A stretch of DNA of 64,000 nucleotides from JBHIKY01 sp042139015 (GCF_042139015.1 NZ_JBHIKY010000004.1:62001-126000), one strand, 5' to 3'. Counted from the stretch's first letter, positions 41,125-50,012 are shown. Numbers and translations are program-made. Notes: generated by a model from the letters alone, not told the origin.

Positions 41125-42402
41125 TTACTTAGAAAGTAATGTTTCCTTCAAAAAGTGTATCACACGATCTATTTCTTTTCGTTTCACAGTAGTCGGAGCA
41201 ATAAAACGCAGCACGTTTTTATTTACGCCGCAGCCCAGAAGAATAATACCCTCTTCCAAAGCTTTATCCCGAATGTATTGAAGGAGCTGAGAATCTGGAT
41301 TCCCGTTCTCATTTGTCAGTTCAATCCCAATCATCAGCCCAAGACCCCGCACTTCGCCGATCTGACCTGTCTGCCCGGCAAGCTTTTTCAATTCTTGAAG
41401 GAAATAAGAGCCCTGTTCCGCTGCGTTGGCTATGCCTTCTCGTTCTAAAATACGAATCGTGGAAAGAGAAGCGGCGCATGCGACTGGATTACCACCGTAT
41501 GTGCCGCCATGCGTACCGGCCGGCCACTGCTCCATCAAATCGCGGCGGGCGATAATCGCGCTTAATGGAAAACCGGAGGCAATTCCCTTGGCCAGCGTTA
41601 AAATGTCCGGCCTGATTCCATAATGCTCATAAGCAAACATTTTCCCGGTCCTGCCAAAGCCGGTTTGAATTTCATCAAAAATAAGTAAAATACCATGTTC
41701 ATCACAAATACGGCGGATTTCTTTCATAAATGGCACCGGAGCCGGCAGATAGCCGCCTTCACCCTGTACCGGCTCCATCACCATCGCAGCGACATTTTCC
41801 GGATCGATTTGATAAGAAAATAACTCGTGGATCGTTTCAAGACAGTGGTCGACCTCTTCCTGTTCAGTGCGGTTGTTTTTAAACGCATACGGATAATCGG
41901 CAAAATAGACACTCGGAAGCAGTCCCTCATAATCCTTGCGGTGGGCGGCGCTCGATCCGGTGATCGAGGTAGTCGCCATCGTTCTGCCGTGAAAGCTCCG
42001 CTTAAAGGAAATAATCGCCGGGCGCTTCGTCACTTTCTTGGCAAGCTTCATGGCCCCCTCATTTGCCTCTGCGCCGCTGTTGCTGAAATACACCATCTGA
42101 GAGCCGCCGTTCAGTTCATTTAACTTTTCAGCAAGCTCAATATAGGAAGGATAATAGACGACATTGTGACCGCCGTGTATCATCTCTTCCATTTGTTTTT
42201 TCGCCGCCTCGACCACCTCCGGGTGATTGTGGCCGACATTAGTGACAGCGACACCGCTGGCAAAATCGAGATATTCTTTTCCGTCTTCTGAAATGAGGTA
42301 ATGTCCTTTGGCTTTGACAATACCTAATCGTGTTGCCCGCTTTGCAATGGGAGGCAGAACCTGATCTGCTCTTTCCTCCAGAGAAACTGCAATTTTATCC
42401 AT
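41125..42402 (-). CDS. gabT: 4-aminobutyrate aminotransferase family (class III)
   Basis: The product is 425 aa. I chose the ATG at 42402, which has AGGTGA 8 bases upstream and overlaps the stop of the ureohydrolase gene (ATGGATAA). Class-III PLP fold features are LDFASGVAVTNVGHNHPEVV, KRSFHGRTMATTSITG, LLIFDEIQTGFGRTGKMFAY and the PLP lysine in ILTLAKGIASGFPLSAII. These fit GABA or related omega-aminotransferases. In this operon the likely step is GABA to succinic semialdehyde, feeding gabD. A putrescine or other omega-amine cannot be excluded. Confidence 0.9.
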   Translation of the reverse strand: MDKIAVSLEERADQVLPPIAKRATRLGIVKAKGHYLISEDGKEYLDFASGVAVTNVGHNHPEVVEAAKKQMEEMIHGGHNVVYYPSYIELAEKLNELNGGSQMVYFSNSGAEANEGAMKLAKKVTKRPAIISFKRSFHGRTMATTSITGSSAAHRKDYEGLLPSVYFADYPYAFKNNRTEQEEVDHCLETIHELFSYQIDPENVAAMVMEPVQGEGGYLPAPVPFMKEIRRICDEHGILLIFDEIQTGFGRTGKMFAYEHYGIRPDILTLAKGIASGFPLSAIIARRDLMEQWPAGTHGGTYGGNPVACAASLSTIRILEREGIANAAEQGSYFLQELKKLAGQTGQIGEVRGLGLMIGIELTNENGNPDSQLLQYIRDKALEEGIILLGCGVNKNVLRFIAPTTVKRKEIDRVIHFLKETLLSK

Positions 42403-43384
42403 GTCTGTGCTCACCTGCTTTCACAACGGATTCCATTTTTTCTTTTTTCATGACGGCGATCAGCGCCGCCATCTCAAAAACAACGTTTGCTCCAAGGGCA
42501 GACGTAATATCACTGTGGTCATAGGAAGGTAAAATTTCTACCACATCAAAACCGATAAACCGGATGCCGGTTAAACGCCTCAGTATATATATAGCTTCCC
42601 TTGATAGAAGACCGCCAACCTCTGGGGTCCCAGTACCAGGAGCACAGGAAGGATCAACGAAATCCACATCAAATGTCAAGAAGGCAGGATAGTTTCCAAC
42701 ACGGCTTTTAATTCTTGCGATGGCCGCGTCCCAGCCGATTTCCAGCAGCTCATCACCGGTGATAACCTCATAGCCGAGGTTTTTTGCTCCATCTACGTCC
42801 ACCGGATCATTCACAGAGCCGCGGATTCCAACCTGAATCGAACGGGAAGTATCAATCAGCCCTTCTTCTACCGCCCGCCGAAAAGGGGTTCCATGCGTAT
42901 ATTTCTGGCCGAAATATTCATCTGTCGTATCACAGTGGGCATCAAACTGTACTAAAGCAAGCGGACCATATTTTTTGGCAGCAGCTCTCAGTTCCCCGAG
43001 GGTAATAGAATGATCTCCTCCGACCGATATTGGTATGATTCCTTTTTCAAATACCGGCGTTAGTGTCTTTTCAATATTGGCATACGTATCATGAATTGAT
43101 CCGGGCACGACCGGAACATCACCGAAATCGACACCGGAAAGGTACTCAAACAGGCCGATTTTATGAAAATATGAATACGACCGTACTAATGAAGAAAAAT
43201 TCCTTACAGCCTGTGGTCCAAAGCGTGTACCCGTCCGGAATGTAGCGGCCGTATCAAATGGAATTCCGGTAATCATAAAATCTATATCATTGAGTGTATT
43301 TACATGATGAAGTCTCATAAAGGTGCTGACACCACTGAATCGTGGTGTTGCGAATGTATTATCCTGCGTGTATTTTAAATCCAT
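42395..43384 (-). CDS. Agmatinase-family ureohydrolase (possible guanidinobutyrase)
   Basis: The product is 329 aa. The six Mn ligands are visible in SVGGDHSITLGE, ALVQFDAHCDTTDEYFG and TFDVDFVDPSCAPGTGTPEV. The loop KYTHGTPFRRAVEEGLID resembles guanidinobutyrase-type enzymes (HGTPFRRA) more than E. coli agmatinase (HGTMFY). It would hydrolyse a guanidino compound to an amine plus urea. If the substrate is 4-guanidinobutyrate the product is GABA, exactly the substrate of the following gene. If it is agmatine, the product is putrescine and a further step is missing. Confidence 0.85.
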   Translation of the reverse strand: MDLKYTQDNTFATPRFSGVSTFMRLHHVNTLNDIDFMITGIPFDTAATFRTGTRFGPQAVRNFSSLVRSYSYFHKIGLFEYLSGVDFGDVPVVPGSIHDTYANIEKTLTPVFEKGIIPISVGGDHSITLGELRAAAKKYGPLALVQFDAHCDTTDEYFGQKYTHGTPFRRAVEEGLIDTSRSIQVGIRGSVNDPVDVDGAKNLGYEVITGDELLEIGWDAAIARIKSRVGNYPAFLTFDVDFVDPSCAPGTGTPEVGGLLSREAIYILRRLTGIRFIGFDVVEILPSYDHSDITSALGANVVFEMAALIAVMKKEKMESVVKAGEHRHG

Positions 43385-43397
43385 TAGTACTCTCCTT

Positions 43398-44336
43398 TTA
43401 GATTACATTTGTTAAATTTTGATGCTGATCATTACGGAAGGCCATATAATTCTTATAAAATAATGCCAGCGTTCGATTAATATATTGATCGGTTTTAGAA
43501 GAGAAATGCGGCGTCACGATCACTTTTTTATGCTTCCATAACGGATTCTCACGCGGCAGCGGCTCGCTATCAAATACGTCAAGTATGGCAAGCTCTATTA
43601 TCGATTGGTCTAACGCCTCTGCAAGCGCACTTTCTACTACCGCATCTCCACGGCCAACATTCATAAATACCGTACCGCGCTTCATCTGCTGAAATGCAGT
43701 ATCGTTAAAGATACCTATTGTCTTCGGGGTGGAGGGCAGGACAGAGCAGACGATATCCGACTGCCTGAACAGCTCTCCTCTGTCTTTTAAAGCATAGGTT
43801 TGATCGAAACCTTCAATTGCCTGGCCGTTACTGTTCATACCGAGTGTAGTCATTTGAAAAATGCTGGCTTTTTTGGCGATTTCTTTTCCAATGCTGCCGG
43901 TTCCGAGTATACCTATCGTTTTACCCTCGAGCTCGGAAGCGGTTACCTCACTCAGCCACGATTGTTCTGACTGAGCCTTCGTCAAGACCGCTATCTTTTT
44001 GAAATGATAAAGCAACATGCCGATGACATATTCACTGATCGGCTTGGCATGAACTCCATGGGAATTTGTCAGCACCACCTCTCGTCCTTTTAGGTAAGCA
44101 AGCGGTACTGTTTCAATGCCAGCGCTCATAATATGGACGTATTTTAAAGCCGGCAGCTCGGCTAACTCCTTTTCGTACAGCTCATCATCATAATTTCCAT
44201 AGCTGATAATTACTTCTGCCCGGTGTTTTTCTTCCTTCGTTAAATCCTTAATTTTTTTACAGATTATATGTTCACCTGTTCTTGTCTCAAGCTCAGCCTT
44301 GTATTCAAGTAAATCTTCATGGGTGGCAATAATCAT
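43398..44336 (-). CDS. D-2-hydroxyacid dehydrogenase family protein
   Basis: The product is 312 aa. A NAD-binding domain follows the catalytic lobe: KTIGILGTGSIGKEIAKKAS, VCSVLPSTPKTIGIFND, VFMNVGRGDAVVESALAEAL and LDVFDSEPLPRENPLWKHKK with VIVTPHFSS, containing the Arg, Glu and His of the active site. It reduces 2-keto acids or oxidises 2-hydroxy acids. Its place in the guanidino/GABA operon (16 bp after the transporter gene) is not explained by the known pathway; it may act on a keto acid from the transaminase. Confidence 0.88.
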   Translation of the reverse strand: MIIATHEDLLEYKAELETRTGEHIICKKIKDLTKEEKHRAEVIISYGNYDDELYEKELAELPALKYVHIMSAGIETVPLAYLKGREVVLTNSHGVHAKPISEYVIGMLLYHFKKIAVLTKAQSEQSWLSEVTASELEGKTIGILGTGSIGKEIAKKASIFQMTTLGMNSNGQAIEGFDQTYALKDRGELFRQSDIVCSVLPSTPKTIGIFNDTAFQQMKRGTVFMNVGRGDAVVESALAEALDQSIIELAILDVFDSEPLPRENPLWKHKKVIVTPHFSSKTDQYINRTLALFYKNYMAFRNDQHQNLTNVI

Positions 44337-44352
44337 TCATACATCCTCCTAT

Positions 44353-45750
44353 TTAATAGAAAAACATATTCGCGGCAAGCACTGTCACGAGCAGGGTAAT
44401 GATGGTTCGTTCGAGAAAGATCACGAACAGCTCGCCGATACCGACCGGAATTTTAGAACGTAGCAGCAGGACACCGATCTCTGACATGTAAATTAACTGG
44501 TTCACAGAGATAACCGCAATAAGAAACCGGGTCAGTTCACTTTCAATGCCGCCTGCAAAAATCACGGGAAGGAACATGTCAGCGAACCCGACTAATAATG
44601 CTGGAGCCGCAGCACTTGCTTCCGGCACTCCGAGTACCGTCAATAGTGGAATGAGCGGGTAGGAGAGGAAAGTAAATATCTCCGTATACTCAGCAGTGAT
44701 TAAAAAAATGGTACCAACAGCCATAACAACTGGTATCAAACCAAACCAAATATCAGCCACGATGAAAGCGCCTTTGCTGAAAATATCCTTTGGTCCTTTC
44801 ACGTTTTGTGCTTTCTTTATTCCCTGTTGAAGACCAAACTGTAAAGAGTTCATTCCAACTGGCCTTTCTTCTATAATCTGTTTACCTGCTTCTTCGTCAT
44901 AGGTGTCCGCTTTCCGCGATAATGGCGGAATTCTCGGACAGATGACAGCCGCAGCAATCCCACTCAGCACGACACAGAAGTAAAATTGTAAAAATATATG
45001 CTGCAGTTCAACAAAGCTGATAATAATGACTGTAAAGGGAATGGAAGCAACAGAAAACGTTGTAGCAATTGTAGTAGCTTCTCTTTTCGTATAATATCCT
45101 TCTTCATATTGTTTCGTCGTAATTAAAACCCCAAGTGGACCGTTTCCCACCCAGGATGCCAGTGTATCGATCGAGGCTCGTCCGGGCAGTCGAAACAATG
45201 GTTTCATAATTTTCCGAAATTGATTGCCGACAAATTCCATCAGGCCAAACTCTGTGAGAAACGGGAGGAAAAATCCGGCCGCGAGAAAAAATGTGCCGAG
45301 CACTGTAATTAAGCTAAATAGAATCGTTCCTCCGGTCGCTTCCGAATGAATTACAGCCGGACCAGCCTCAAGTATTGTCAATACCGCAAATACAGCTCCG
45401 GCAGTCCTGAGCAGTATGGAAAAAATACTTACTTTGAAAATGCTCTGTAGCTGCAGGTTATTTTTGAACCAGGCCGGCTGATACAGCTTAAAAAGAATAC
45501 TTATCCCTGCGGAGAAACAGATCGCGTACGTCATAATCGCCGGAAGACTGTTTCCAAAAAAGCCTTCGAGCCAGTTAGCCAGGGCACCCACCCCGATCGT
45601 AACAGCTTCTTCCTGTGGGTATGGTACTAAAAACAGCAAAACCCCAACAAGAGATGGCAGTAAAAACATCCACAACCCCTTTTTAGAGTATGACTGCTCC
45701 TGCTTTTCCCCTGGACGTTCCGCATTCACCTGTTTGTTAGCTAACGACAA
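44353..45750 (-). CDS. YjiH family membrane protein (nucleoside-recognition Gate domain)
   Basis: The product is 465 aa with about eleven hydrophobic segments. The Gate-domain-like half contains RASIDTLASWVGNGPLGVLI and TTKQYEEGYYTKREATTIAT; the last part has FADMFLPVIFAGGIESELTR, FLIAVISVNQLIYMSEIGVL and LLLRSKIPVGIGELFVIF. It matches YjiH family proteins, whose substrate is unproven. As first gene of the operon with a ureohydrolase, gabT and gabD, it may import the guanidino substrate or export a product. Confidence 0.85.
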   Translation of the reverse strand: MSLANKQVNAERPGEKQEQSYSKKGLWMFLLPSLVGVLLFLVPYPQEEAVTIGVGALANWLEGFFGNSLPAIMTYAICFSAGISILFKLYQPAWFKNNLQLQSIFKVSIFSILLRTAGAVFAVLTILEAGPAVIHSEATGGTILFSLITVLGTFFLAAGFFLPFLTEFGLMEFVGNQFRKIMKPLFRLPGRASIDTLASWVGNGPLGVLITTKQYEEGYYTKREATTIATTFSVASIPFTVIIISFVELQHIFLQFYFCVVLSGIAAAVICPRIPPLSRKADTYDEEAGKQIIEERPVGMNSLQFGLQQGIKKAQNVKGPKDIFSKGAFIVADIWFGLIPVVMAVGTIFLITAEYTEIFTFLSYPLIPLLTVLGVPEASAAAPALLVGFADMFLPVIFAGGIESELTRFLIAVISVNQLIYMSEIGVLLLRSKIPVGIGELFVIFLERTIITLLVTVLAANMFFY

Positions 45751-45859
45751 AAAACCACCTCTTCTCTAAAAATTAACTCTCTCCTTTTAATGAAATTTTC
45801 TGATTTCTCTATCTACTTAAATCGTACAGGCAGAAAGGCGATACGTTAACTAGATGTCT

Positions 45860-45876
45860 TTAATGGCTCCCATTAA
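45860..45876. promoter_or_regulatory. Candidate LysR operator before the guanidino/GABA operon
   Basis: TTAATGG and CCATTAA form perfect 7-bp arms around CTC, a 17-bp dyad about 110 bp upstream of the first gene. The adjacent LysR regulator is the obvious candidate binder. Confidence 0.5.
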
Positions 45877-45981
45877 TTTTTTCTATGGAAGAATTTCTTC
45901 TTAAAGAAAAGCCTGGCTTATCGCCTAATAAAGATCTTGTTTTATATTAAGAAAAGCACTTATAAAATAAATGTAAGTACA

Positions 45982-46022
45982 AAGAAAAAATGTCTGCAGC
46001 CCAATAAAATAGGCCGCAGACA
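45982..46022 (-). terminator. Terminator-like hairpin between LysR gene and YjiH operon
   Basis: On the minus strand TGTCTGC pairs with GCAGACA, with GGCC/GGGC inside, and is followed by TTTTTTC. It is either a second terminator of the LysR gene or an attenuator in the leader of the operon, 232 bp before its first codon. Confidence 0.7.
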
Positions 46023-46081
46023 GTCACTTCACATTGGCAGGTGGAACCCTGAGAGGAATTGATTTTTTTAAAGAAAAATAA

Positions 46082-46107
46082 AAAAGGGCCTGCCTCAGGA
46101 CAGGCTC
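46082..46107 (-). terminator. Terminator at the end of the LysR gene
   Basis: On the minus strand GAGCCTGTCC and the GGCAGGC that follows form a stem, then CCTTTTTT. It overlaps the stop codon. Confidence 0.7.
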
Positions 46108-46990
46108 AATTGTAATCTTCAAAAGATTCAGGCCAATGATTGATGATTAAATTCTTTAAAGATTTGATGTTTGGTTCCTCTGCTTTATCTTTTAAACAGA
46201 TTAGAGAGGTTTCTATAGTAATGGGTGGAGCTTCCAAGGGGACTTTCACGAGAAGACCTTTCCTTAATTCATGCTTTACTAAATTTTGACTTACCAGCCC
46301 TAGTCCCATTTTATTGATGATCGCTCGCTTCACTCCTTCTTCACTGCCAATTTCGATTTTTGTAGCAGGCTGTAAATCTATATCGTGTAAAAATCTGTCC
46401 ATTTCCCGTTTATAATGACCCTCCACTTTATAGTGAATATATGTAAGCTCACTGATAGGTGTGGAATTAGTAAGTAGCGCAGGGGAACAGACAAGCAGCA
46501 GTTCCTCTTCTTCTAAAATGATATTATGAACTGCTTCGGAAGATAACACACCGCTGATAATGCCAATATCGTAGTGATTGCTGTAGACACCATCTATCAC
46601 GTCATTGCTGTGGCAGGAATGCAGCGCCAAAAAATTAGCAGAATGGAGCTCATTATAGTTAGCAATGATCTGCGGAAAGTAATGAGTACAGTAAAATTCA
46701 GAGGCGGCCACTCTCACCTCCCCATATGGATCGTATAACGCCTCAAAATCCTCATTGATCTCTTCAATGACCTCTAATAATTTTTCCGCCTTCTCTTTCA
46801 AAATTTCTCCGGCTGGTGTGAGAATAATTTTATTATTTATCCGGTAAAACAGTTTTTGATTCAGCTCTTTTTCTAACGAATGAATCTGTGCGGTTACCGT
46901 AGGCTGGGCAAAATTAAGCTCCTCTGCGGTACGGGTAAAGTTTAAGTGGCTGCTTGCTGATAAAAATGTTTTTAAATTTCGAATGTTCAT
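46106..46990 (-). CDS. LysR family transcriptional regulator
   Basis: The product is 294 aa from an ATG at 46990 with GGAGAG upstream; the longer frame from 47017 is not needed. The HTH is IRNLKTFLSASSHLNFTRTA followed by EELNFAQPTVTAQIHSLEKE. The effector domain reads DVIDGVYSNHYDIGIISGVL and ISELTYIHYKVEGHYKREMD. The gene lies directly upstream of the YjiH operon on the same strand and is its likely activator, sensing a pathway intermediate. Confidence 0.88.
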   Translation of the reverse strand: MNIRNLKTFLSASSHLNFTRTAEELNFAQPTVTAQIHSLEKELNQKLFYRINNKIILTPAGEILKEKAEKLLEVIEEINEDFEALYDPYGEVRVAASEFYCTHYFPQIIANYNELHSANFLALHSCHSNDVIDGVYSNHYDIGIISGVLSSEAVHNIILEEEELLLVCSPALLTNSTPISELTYIHYKVEGHYKREMDRFLHDIDLQPATKIEIGSEEGVKRAIINKMGLGLVSQNLVKHELRKGLLVKVPLEAPPITIETSLICLKDKAEEPNIKSLKNLIINHWPESFEDYN

Positions 46991-47043
46991 CCTTAATCTC
47001 TCCATCACTGACAGCACATTTTTCCATCATCCACTAACTGCTG

Positions 47044-47580
47044 TCAAATCCGCTTTCGTTCTAAGTCCACCTCGGCGCTGTCCATGCCGACTACATCACT
47101 GCGGCGTTCATACAGCTCGACATCCTTCCAGCTCCCCTTCAGCTGGCCGATCCGCTCTCTGACACCAACCCTGCGGAACCCGGCTGCTTTATGGATTTTT
47201 ATGCTGTTCTTATTTTCCGGAAATATTCCTGCCTGCAGTGTCCAATAACCTTCCTTTTCCGTCACGCGGATCATTTCCTGCAGCAGAAGAGTGCCGACTC
47301 CGCGCCCTCTTACTTCATCGCGGATATAGATGCTTGTTTCCCCGACCCCGTTGTAGACCTCGCGATTGGAAACAGGGGAAATCGCTGCCCAGCCAAGCAC
47401 ACGGCCATTGCTGTCATCTACCACAACCATCCTGCAGACAAGATCATGTGTCGCGGACCAAATCTCCCAGGAGGGTGCTTTCGTTTCAAAAGTCGCGCTT
47501 CCGGTTGCAATTCCCATTTTATATATTTCTTCGACCTGCGGCCAGTGCATCTTCTGTAATCGTTCAACCGTATGTTCCAT
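47044..47580 (-). CDS. GNAT N-acetyltransferase, phosphinothricin-acetyltransferase-like
   Basis: The product is 178 aa with GAGGGG before the ATG. Features are QVEEIYKMGIATGSATFETK, GWAAISPVSNREVYNGVGET, SIYIRDEVRGRGVGTLLLQE and KNSIKIHKAAGFRRVGVRER, which match the Pat/YncA group that acetylates phosphinothricin, methionine sulfone or other amino acids. The physiological substrate is unknown. Nothing nearby indicates herbicide resistance as such. Confidence 0.9.
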   Translation of the reverse strand: MEHTVERLQKMHWPQVEEIYKMGIATGSATFETKAPSWEIWSATHDLVCRMVVVDDSNGRVLGWAAISPVSNREVYNGVGETSIYIRDEVRGRGVGTLLLQEMIRVTEKEGYWTLQAGIFPENKNSIKIHKAAGFRRVGVRERIGQLKGSWKDVELYERRSDVVGMDSAEVDLERKRI

Positions 47581-47641
47581 CGTAGCCCCTCTTTTTAATT
47601 TGAATTGTGTAATTTTCGGCGGGGCCTGGCCCCAAAAAAGC

Positions 47642-47965
47642 TTATGTCCACTTTGCTCCCCAAAGCTTCATTTCTTTGGTGATTTTATGCAGTTCCTGTC
47701 CTTTTTGTGTCAGCGTATATTCTACCTTTGGCGGAACAGTTGGATAGACGGTCCGTGTAAGAATTTCACTTTCTTCCAGATGCCGGAGTGTATCTGTTAA
47801 CGCCTTCGGACTGATATGAGAGATAGATTTCTTCAGCTCGCCGAATCGTCGGGTTCCTTCGAATAACTCTTTTAACACAAGAAAAGACCATTTCCCACCG
47901 ATGACATCAAGCGCCTTTTCAATCGAGCATTCGACATTTTTTAATTCCTGATCTGTTGTTTCCAC
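47642..47965 (-). CDS. HxlR/DUF24 family regulator
   Basis: The product is 107 aa from a GTG at 47965 with GGGAGGGG 7 bases upstream; a TTG at 47971 is too close to the site. The winged helix reads NVECSIEKALDVIGGKWSFL, VLKELFEGTRRFGELKKSI and SPKALTDTLRHLEESEILTR. The single Cys (ECS, about residue 13) is at the conserved redox-sensing position of YodB/HypR-type members. It is divergent from the epimerase and aldo-keto reductase genes, which are the likely targets. Confidence 0.9.
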   Translation of the reverse strand: METTDQELKNVECSIEKALDVIGGKWSFLVLKELFEGTRRFGELKKSISHISPKALTDTLRHLEESEILTRTVYPTVPPKVEYTLTQKGQELHKITKEMKLWGAKWT

Positions 47966-48012
47966 TGTCAATCCCCTCCCTTTTCTATCAAATTTGTACT
48001 TACTATCTTTTT

Positions 48013-48040
48013 TATACTAACTTCTATTCTATATAGTATA
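48013..48040. promoter_or_regulatory. Candidate HxlR operator in divergent promoter
   Basis: TATACTA and TAGTATA are perfect arms 14 bp apart in the 165-bp region between the HxlR and epimerase genes. A/T-rich spaced dyads are typical of DUF24 regulators. Confidence 0.45.
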
Positions 48041-48130
48041 TGAAAAATATTTCACTTCTTCAAATGCAAGCGTTTACCATATATGATAGGTACAGTACAC
48101 ATCAGCTTCATAATACAAAGGAGGTACACG

Positions 48131-48988
48131 ATGAAAAAAGTCGTAATCACCGGGGGAAGCGGTCTGCTGGGCCCCGCCGTGATTCAGGAATTTGTTAATC
48201 ACAGCTATGAGGTAATAAACCTGGACTCAAAAAAACCGGACAACCCTCTTTGTCCGACAATCATTACAGATTTAACTAACCTTGGTGAAGTTTTCAGCGG
48301 GCTGGCTGGAGCGGATGCCGTCGTTCACCTGGCAGCTATTCCGGTCGCATATTCTCACCCGAATGAAGTCACTTTTGTCAACAATGTACTGTCTACTTAT
48401 AACGTACTGGAGGCAGCTGCCCAGCTCGGCATAAAAAAAGCCGCTATTACCTCCAGTGAATCCTCTTACGGGCTCGTTTTCTCCAAGCAGGGGCTCGCCC
48501 CTCAATATGTGCCGCTTGATGAAGATCATCCACAGCTGCCGGAAGACAGCTACGGATTATCAAAGATTGCCAATGAAGAGACTGCAAAGGCTATCCACCG
48601 CCGTACGGGTATGCAAGTGGTCTCCATGAGGCTGGGAAATGTGATTACACCTGAAAAATATGAGAATTTCCCTTCCTTTATCCACAAACCACTCGAACGA
48701 AAATCCATTTTATGGAGCTATATTGATGCCCGTGATGCTGGCGCTGCCTACCGCTGTGCGGTAGAAAAGGACGGTCTGGGAGCAGTAGAGCTGAATATTG
48801 CAAATGATGATTCGAGCATGGACATGACCGGGGAAGAGTTAATGAAAGCTGCTTTTCCAGAGGTCACTGATTTTCGTGAACCGCTTGATAACTATCGCAC
48901 ACTCTTCAGCAATAAAAAAGCAAAACAATTGCTCGGCTGGGAGCCTCAATACTCGTGGAGAAATGAAATAAAAAAAATACTGGAGTGA
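48131..48988 (+). CDS. NAD-dependent epimerase/dehydratase family protein
   Basis: The product is 285 aa from an ATG at 48131 preceded by AAAGGAGG. The extended SDR fold shows KKVVITGGSGLLGPAVIQEF (GxxGxxG), ADAVVHLAAIPVAYSH, the catalytic Ser and Tyr region KAAITSSESSYG and EDSYGLSKIANEE (YxxxK is YGLSK). The end YRTLFSNKKAKQLLGWEPQY is typical. The substrate is a nucleotide sugar or related sugar, unknown. The stop is just before the aldo-keto reductase start, so the two form an operon controlled by the HxlR protein. Confidence 0.9.
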   Translation: MKKVVITGGSGLLGPAVIQEFVNHSYEVINLDSKKPDNPLCPTIITDLTNLGEVFSGLAGADAVVHLAAIPVAYSHPNEVTFVNNVLSTYNVLEAAAQLGIKKAAITSSESSYGLVFSKQGLAPQYVPLDEDHPQLPEDSYGLSKIANEETAKAIHRRTGMQVVSMRLGNVITPEKYENFPSFIHKPLERKSILWSYIDARDAGAAYRCAVEKDGLGAVELNIANDDSSMDMTGEELMKAAFPEVTDFREPLDNYRTLFSNKKAKQLLGWEPQYSWRNEIKKILE

Positions 48989-48995
48989 TTTGGAA

Positions 48996-49967
48996 ATGAA
49001 TTATCGCCGCTTAGGAAGCAGTGGAATGAAAATAAGCGAAATCGGACTCGGCAGCTGGCTTACCTATGGAGAATCCGTCGAAGATAATAACTCGATTGAT
49101 ATTATTCATCACGCCTACAACAATGGAATTAACTTCTTCGACACCGCAAATGTTTACAACCGCGGAGAAGCAGAAAAAGTCGTCGGGCGTGCATTGAGTG
49201 ATTATGCCCGGGACAGTTACGTTCTTGCCACCAAAGTTTACTTTCCAATGGGAGAAGGACCGAATGACCGCGGCTTATCCCGAAAGCATATTGTCGAGCA
49301 GTGTGAGGCAAGCCTGCAGCGCTTAGGCGTTGATTACGTGGACCTGTATCAATGCCACCGCTTTGATCCGGAGACGCCGGTGGAAGAAACCTTAATGGCC
49401 CTTGATGATCTCGTAAAGCAGGGGAAAATTTTATACTATGGTGTAAGCGAGTGGTCAGCCGCACAGATTGCCGATGCTGTACATGTCGCAAAAGAGCGCA
49501 ACCTGAATCCGATGGTCTCCAATCAGCCGATCTATAACATGCTTGTCCGCTATATTGAAAAAGATGTTATGCCTGTCAGCGAAGCCAATGGGATTGGCCA
49601 GGTCGTCTTTTCCCCGCTGGCTCAGGGGATATTGACCGGAAAGTACCGTCCCGGCCAGGAGGTTCCAAAGGACAGCCGGGCAGCAAATGAAGACATTAAC
49701 CGATTCATGAAGCAATATTTAAATGATGACGTACTGCAGCAGGTCATCCGACTCGAGGATCTTGCTCAAAACGAACTGGGCATTAAACTCTCTCAGCTTG
49801 CCCTTGCCTGGATTCTGCGAAAGCCCGGTGTCAGCTCTGCAATCGTCGGCGCAAGCCGCCCCTCTCAGCTAGAAGAGAACCTCAAAGCGGCCGAAGTAGA
49901 ATTAACAGACGATGTGAGCGGAGAAATCGACAGCATTCTAGAAGAATTAAAGCACGTGAAACTGTGA
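48996..49967 (+). CDS. Aldo/keto reductase (Kv-beta/YajO type)
   Basis: The product is 323 aa from ATG at 48996. NADPH reductase features are RRLGSSGMKISEIGLGSWLT, GINFFDTANVYNRGEAEKVV (Asp and Tyr of the tetrad), SYVLATKVYFPMGEG (Lys), YVDLYQCHRFDPETP (His) and LAWILRKPGVSSAIVGASRP. The class reduces aldehydes and ketones with NADPH. A terminator follows. The pairing with an epimerase and a Cys-bearing HxlR regulator hints at carbonyl or quinone stress, which is inference. Confidence 0.92.
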   Translation: MNYRRLGSSGMKISEIGLGSWLTYGESVEDNNSIDIIHHAYNNGINFFDTANVYNRGEAEKVVGRALSDYARDSYVLATKVYFPMGEGPNDRGLSRKHIVEQCEASLQRLGVDYVDLYQCHRFDPETPVEETLMALDDLVKQGKILYYGVSEWSAAQIADAVHVAKERNLNPMVSNQPIYNMLVRYIEKDVMPVSEANGIGQVVFSPLAQGILTGKYRPGQEVPKDSRAANEDINRFMKQYLNDDVLQQVIRLEDLAQNELGIKLSQLALAWILRKPGVSSAIVGASRPSQLEENLKAAEVELTDDVSGEIDSILEELKHVKL

Positions 49968-49980
49968 TAATTTGACAGCC

Positions 49981-50012
49981 GCCTGGTAGAATCCAATTCT
50001 ATCAGGCTTTTT
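49981..50012 (+). terminator. Terminator after aldo/keto reductase
   Basis: GCCTGGTAGAAT pairs with ATTCTATCAGGC with a 3-base loop, followed by TTTTTC. Confidence 0.9.

Larger units (their letters stand above)
45751..46105. other. Leader region upstream of the catabolic operon
   Basis: The 355 bp between the LysR stop and the YjiH start hold a palindrome at 45860-45876 and a minus-strand terminator-like hairpin at 45982-46022. No gene is seen. Confidence 0.5.

Noticed and set aside
47596..47640. GGGGCCTGGCCCC palindrome after the GNAT gene side as a terminator of the HxlR gene
   Set aside because: On the needed strand the T-run lies before, not after, the stem, so it does not have terminator polarity.
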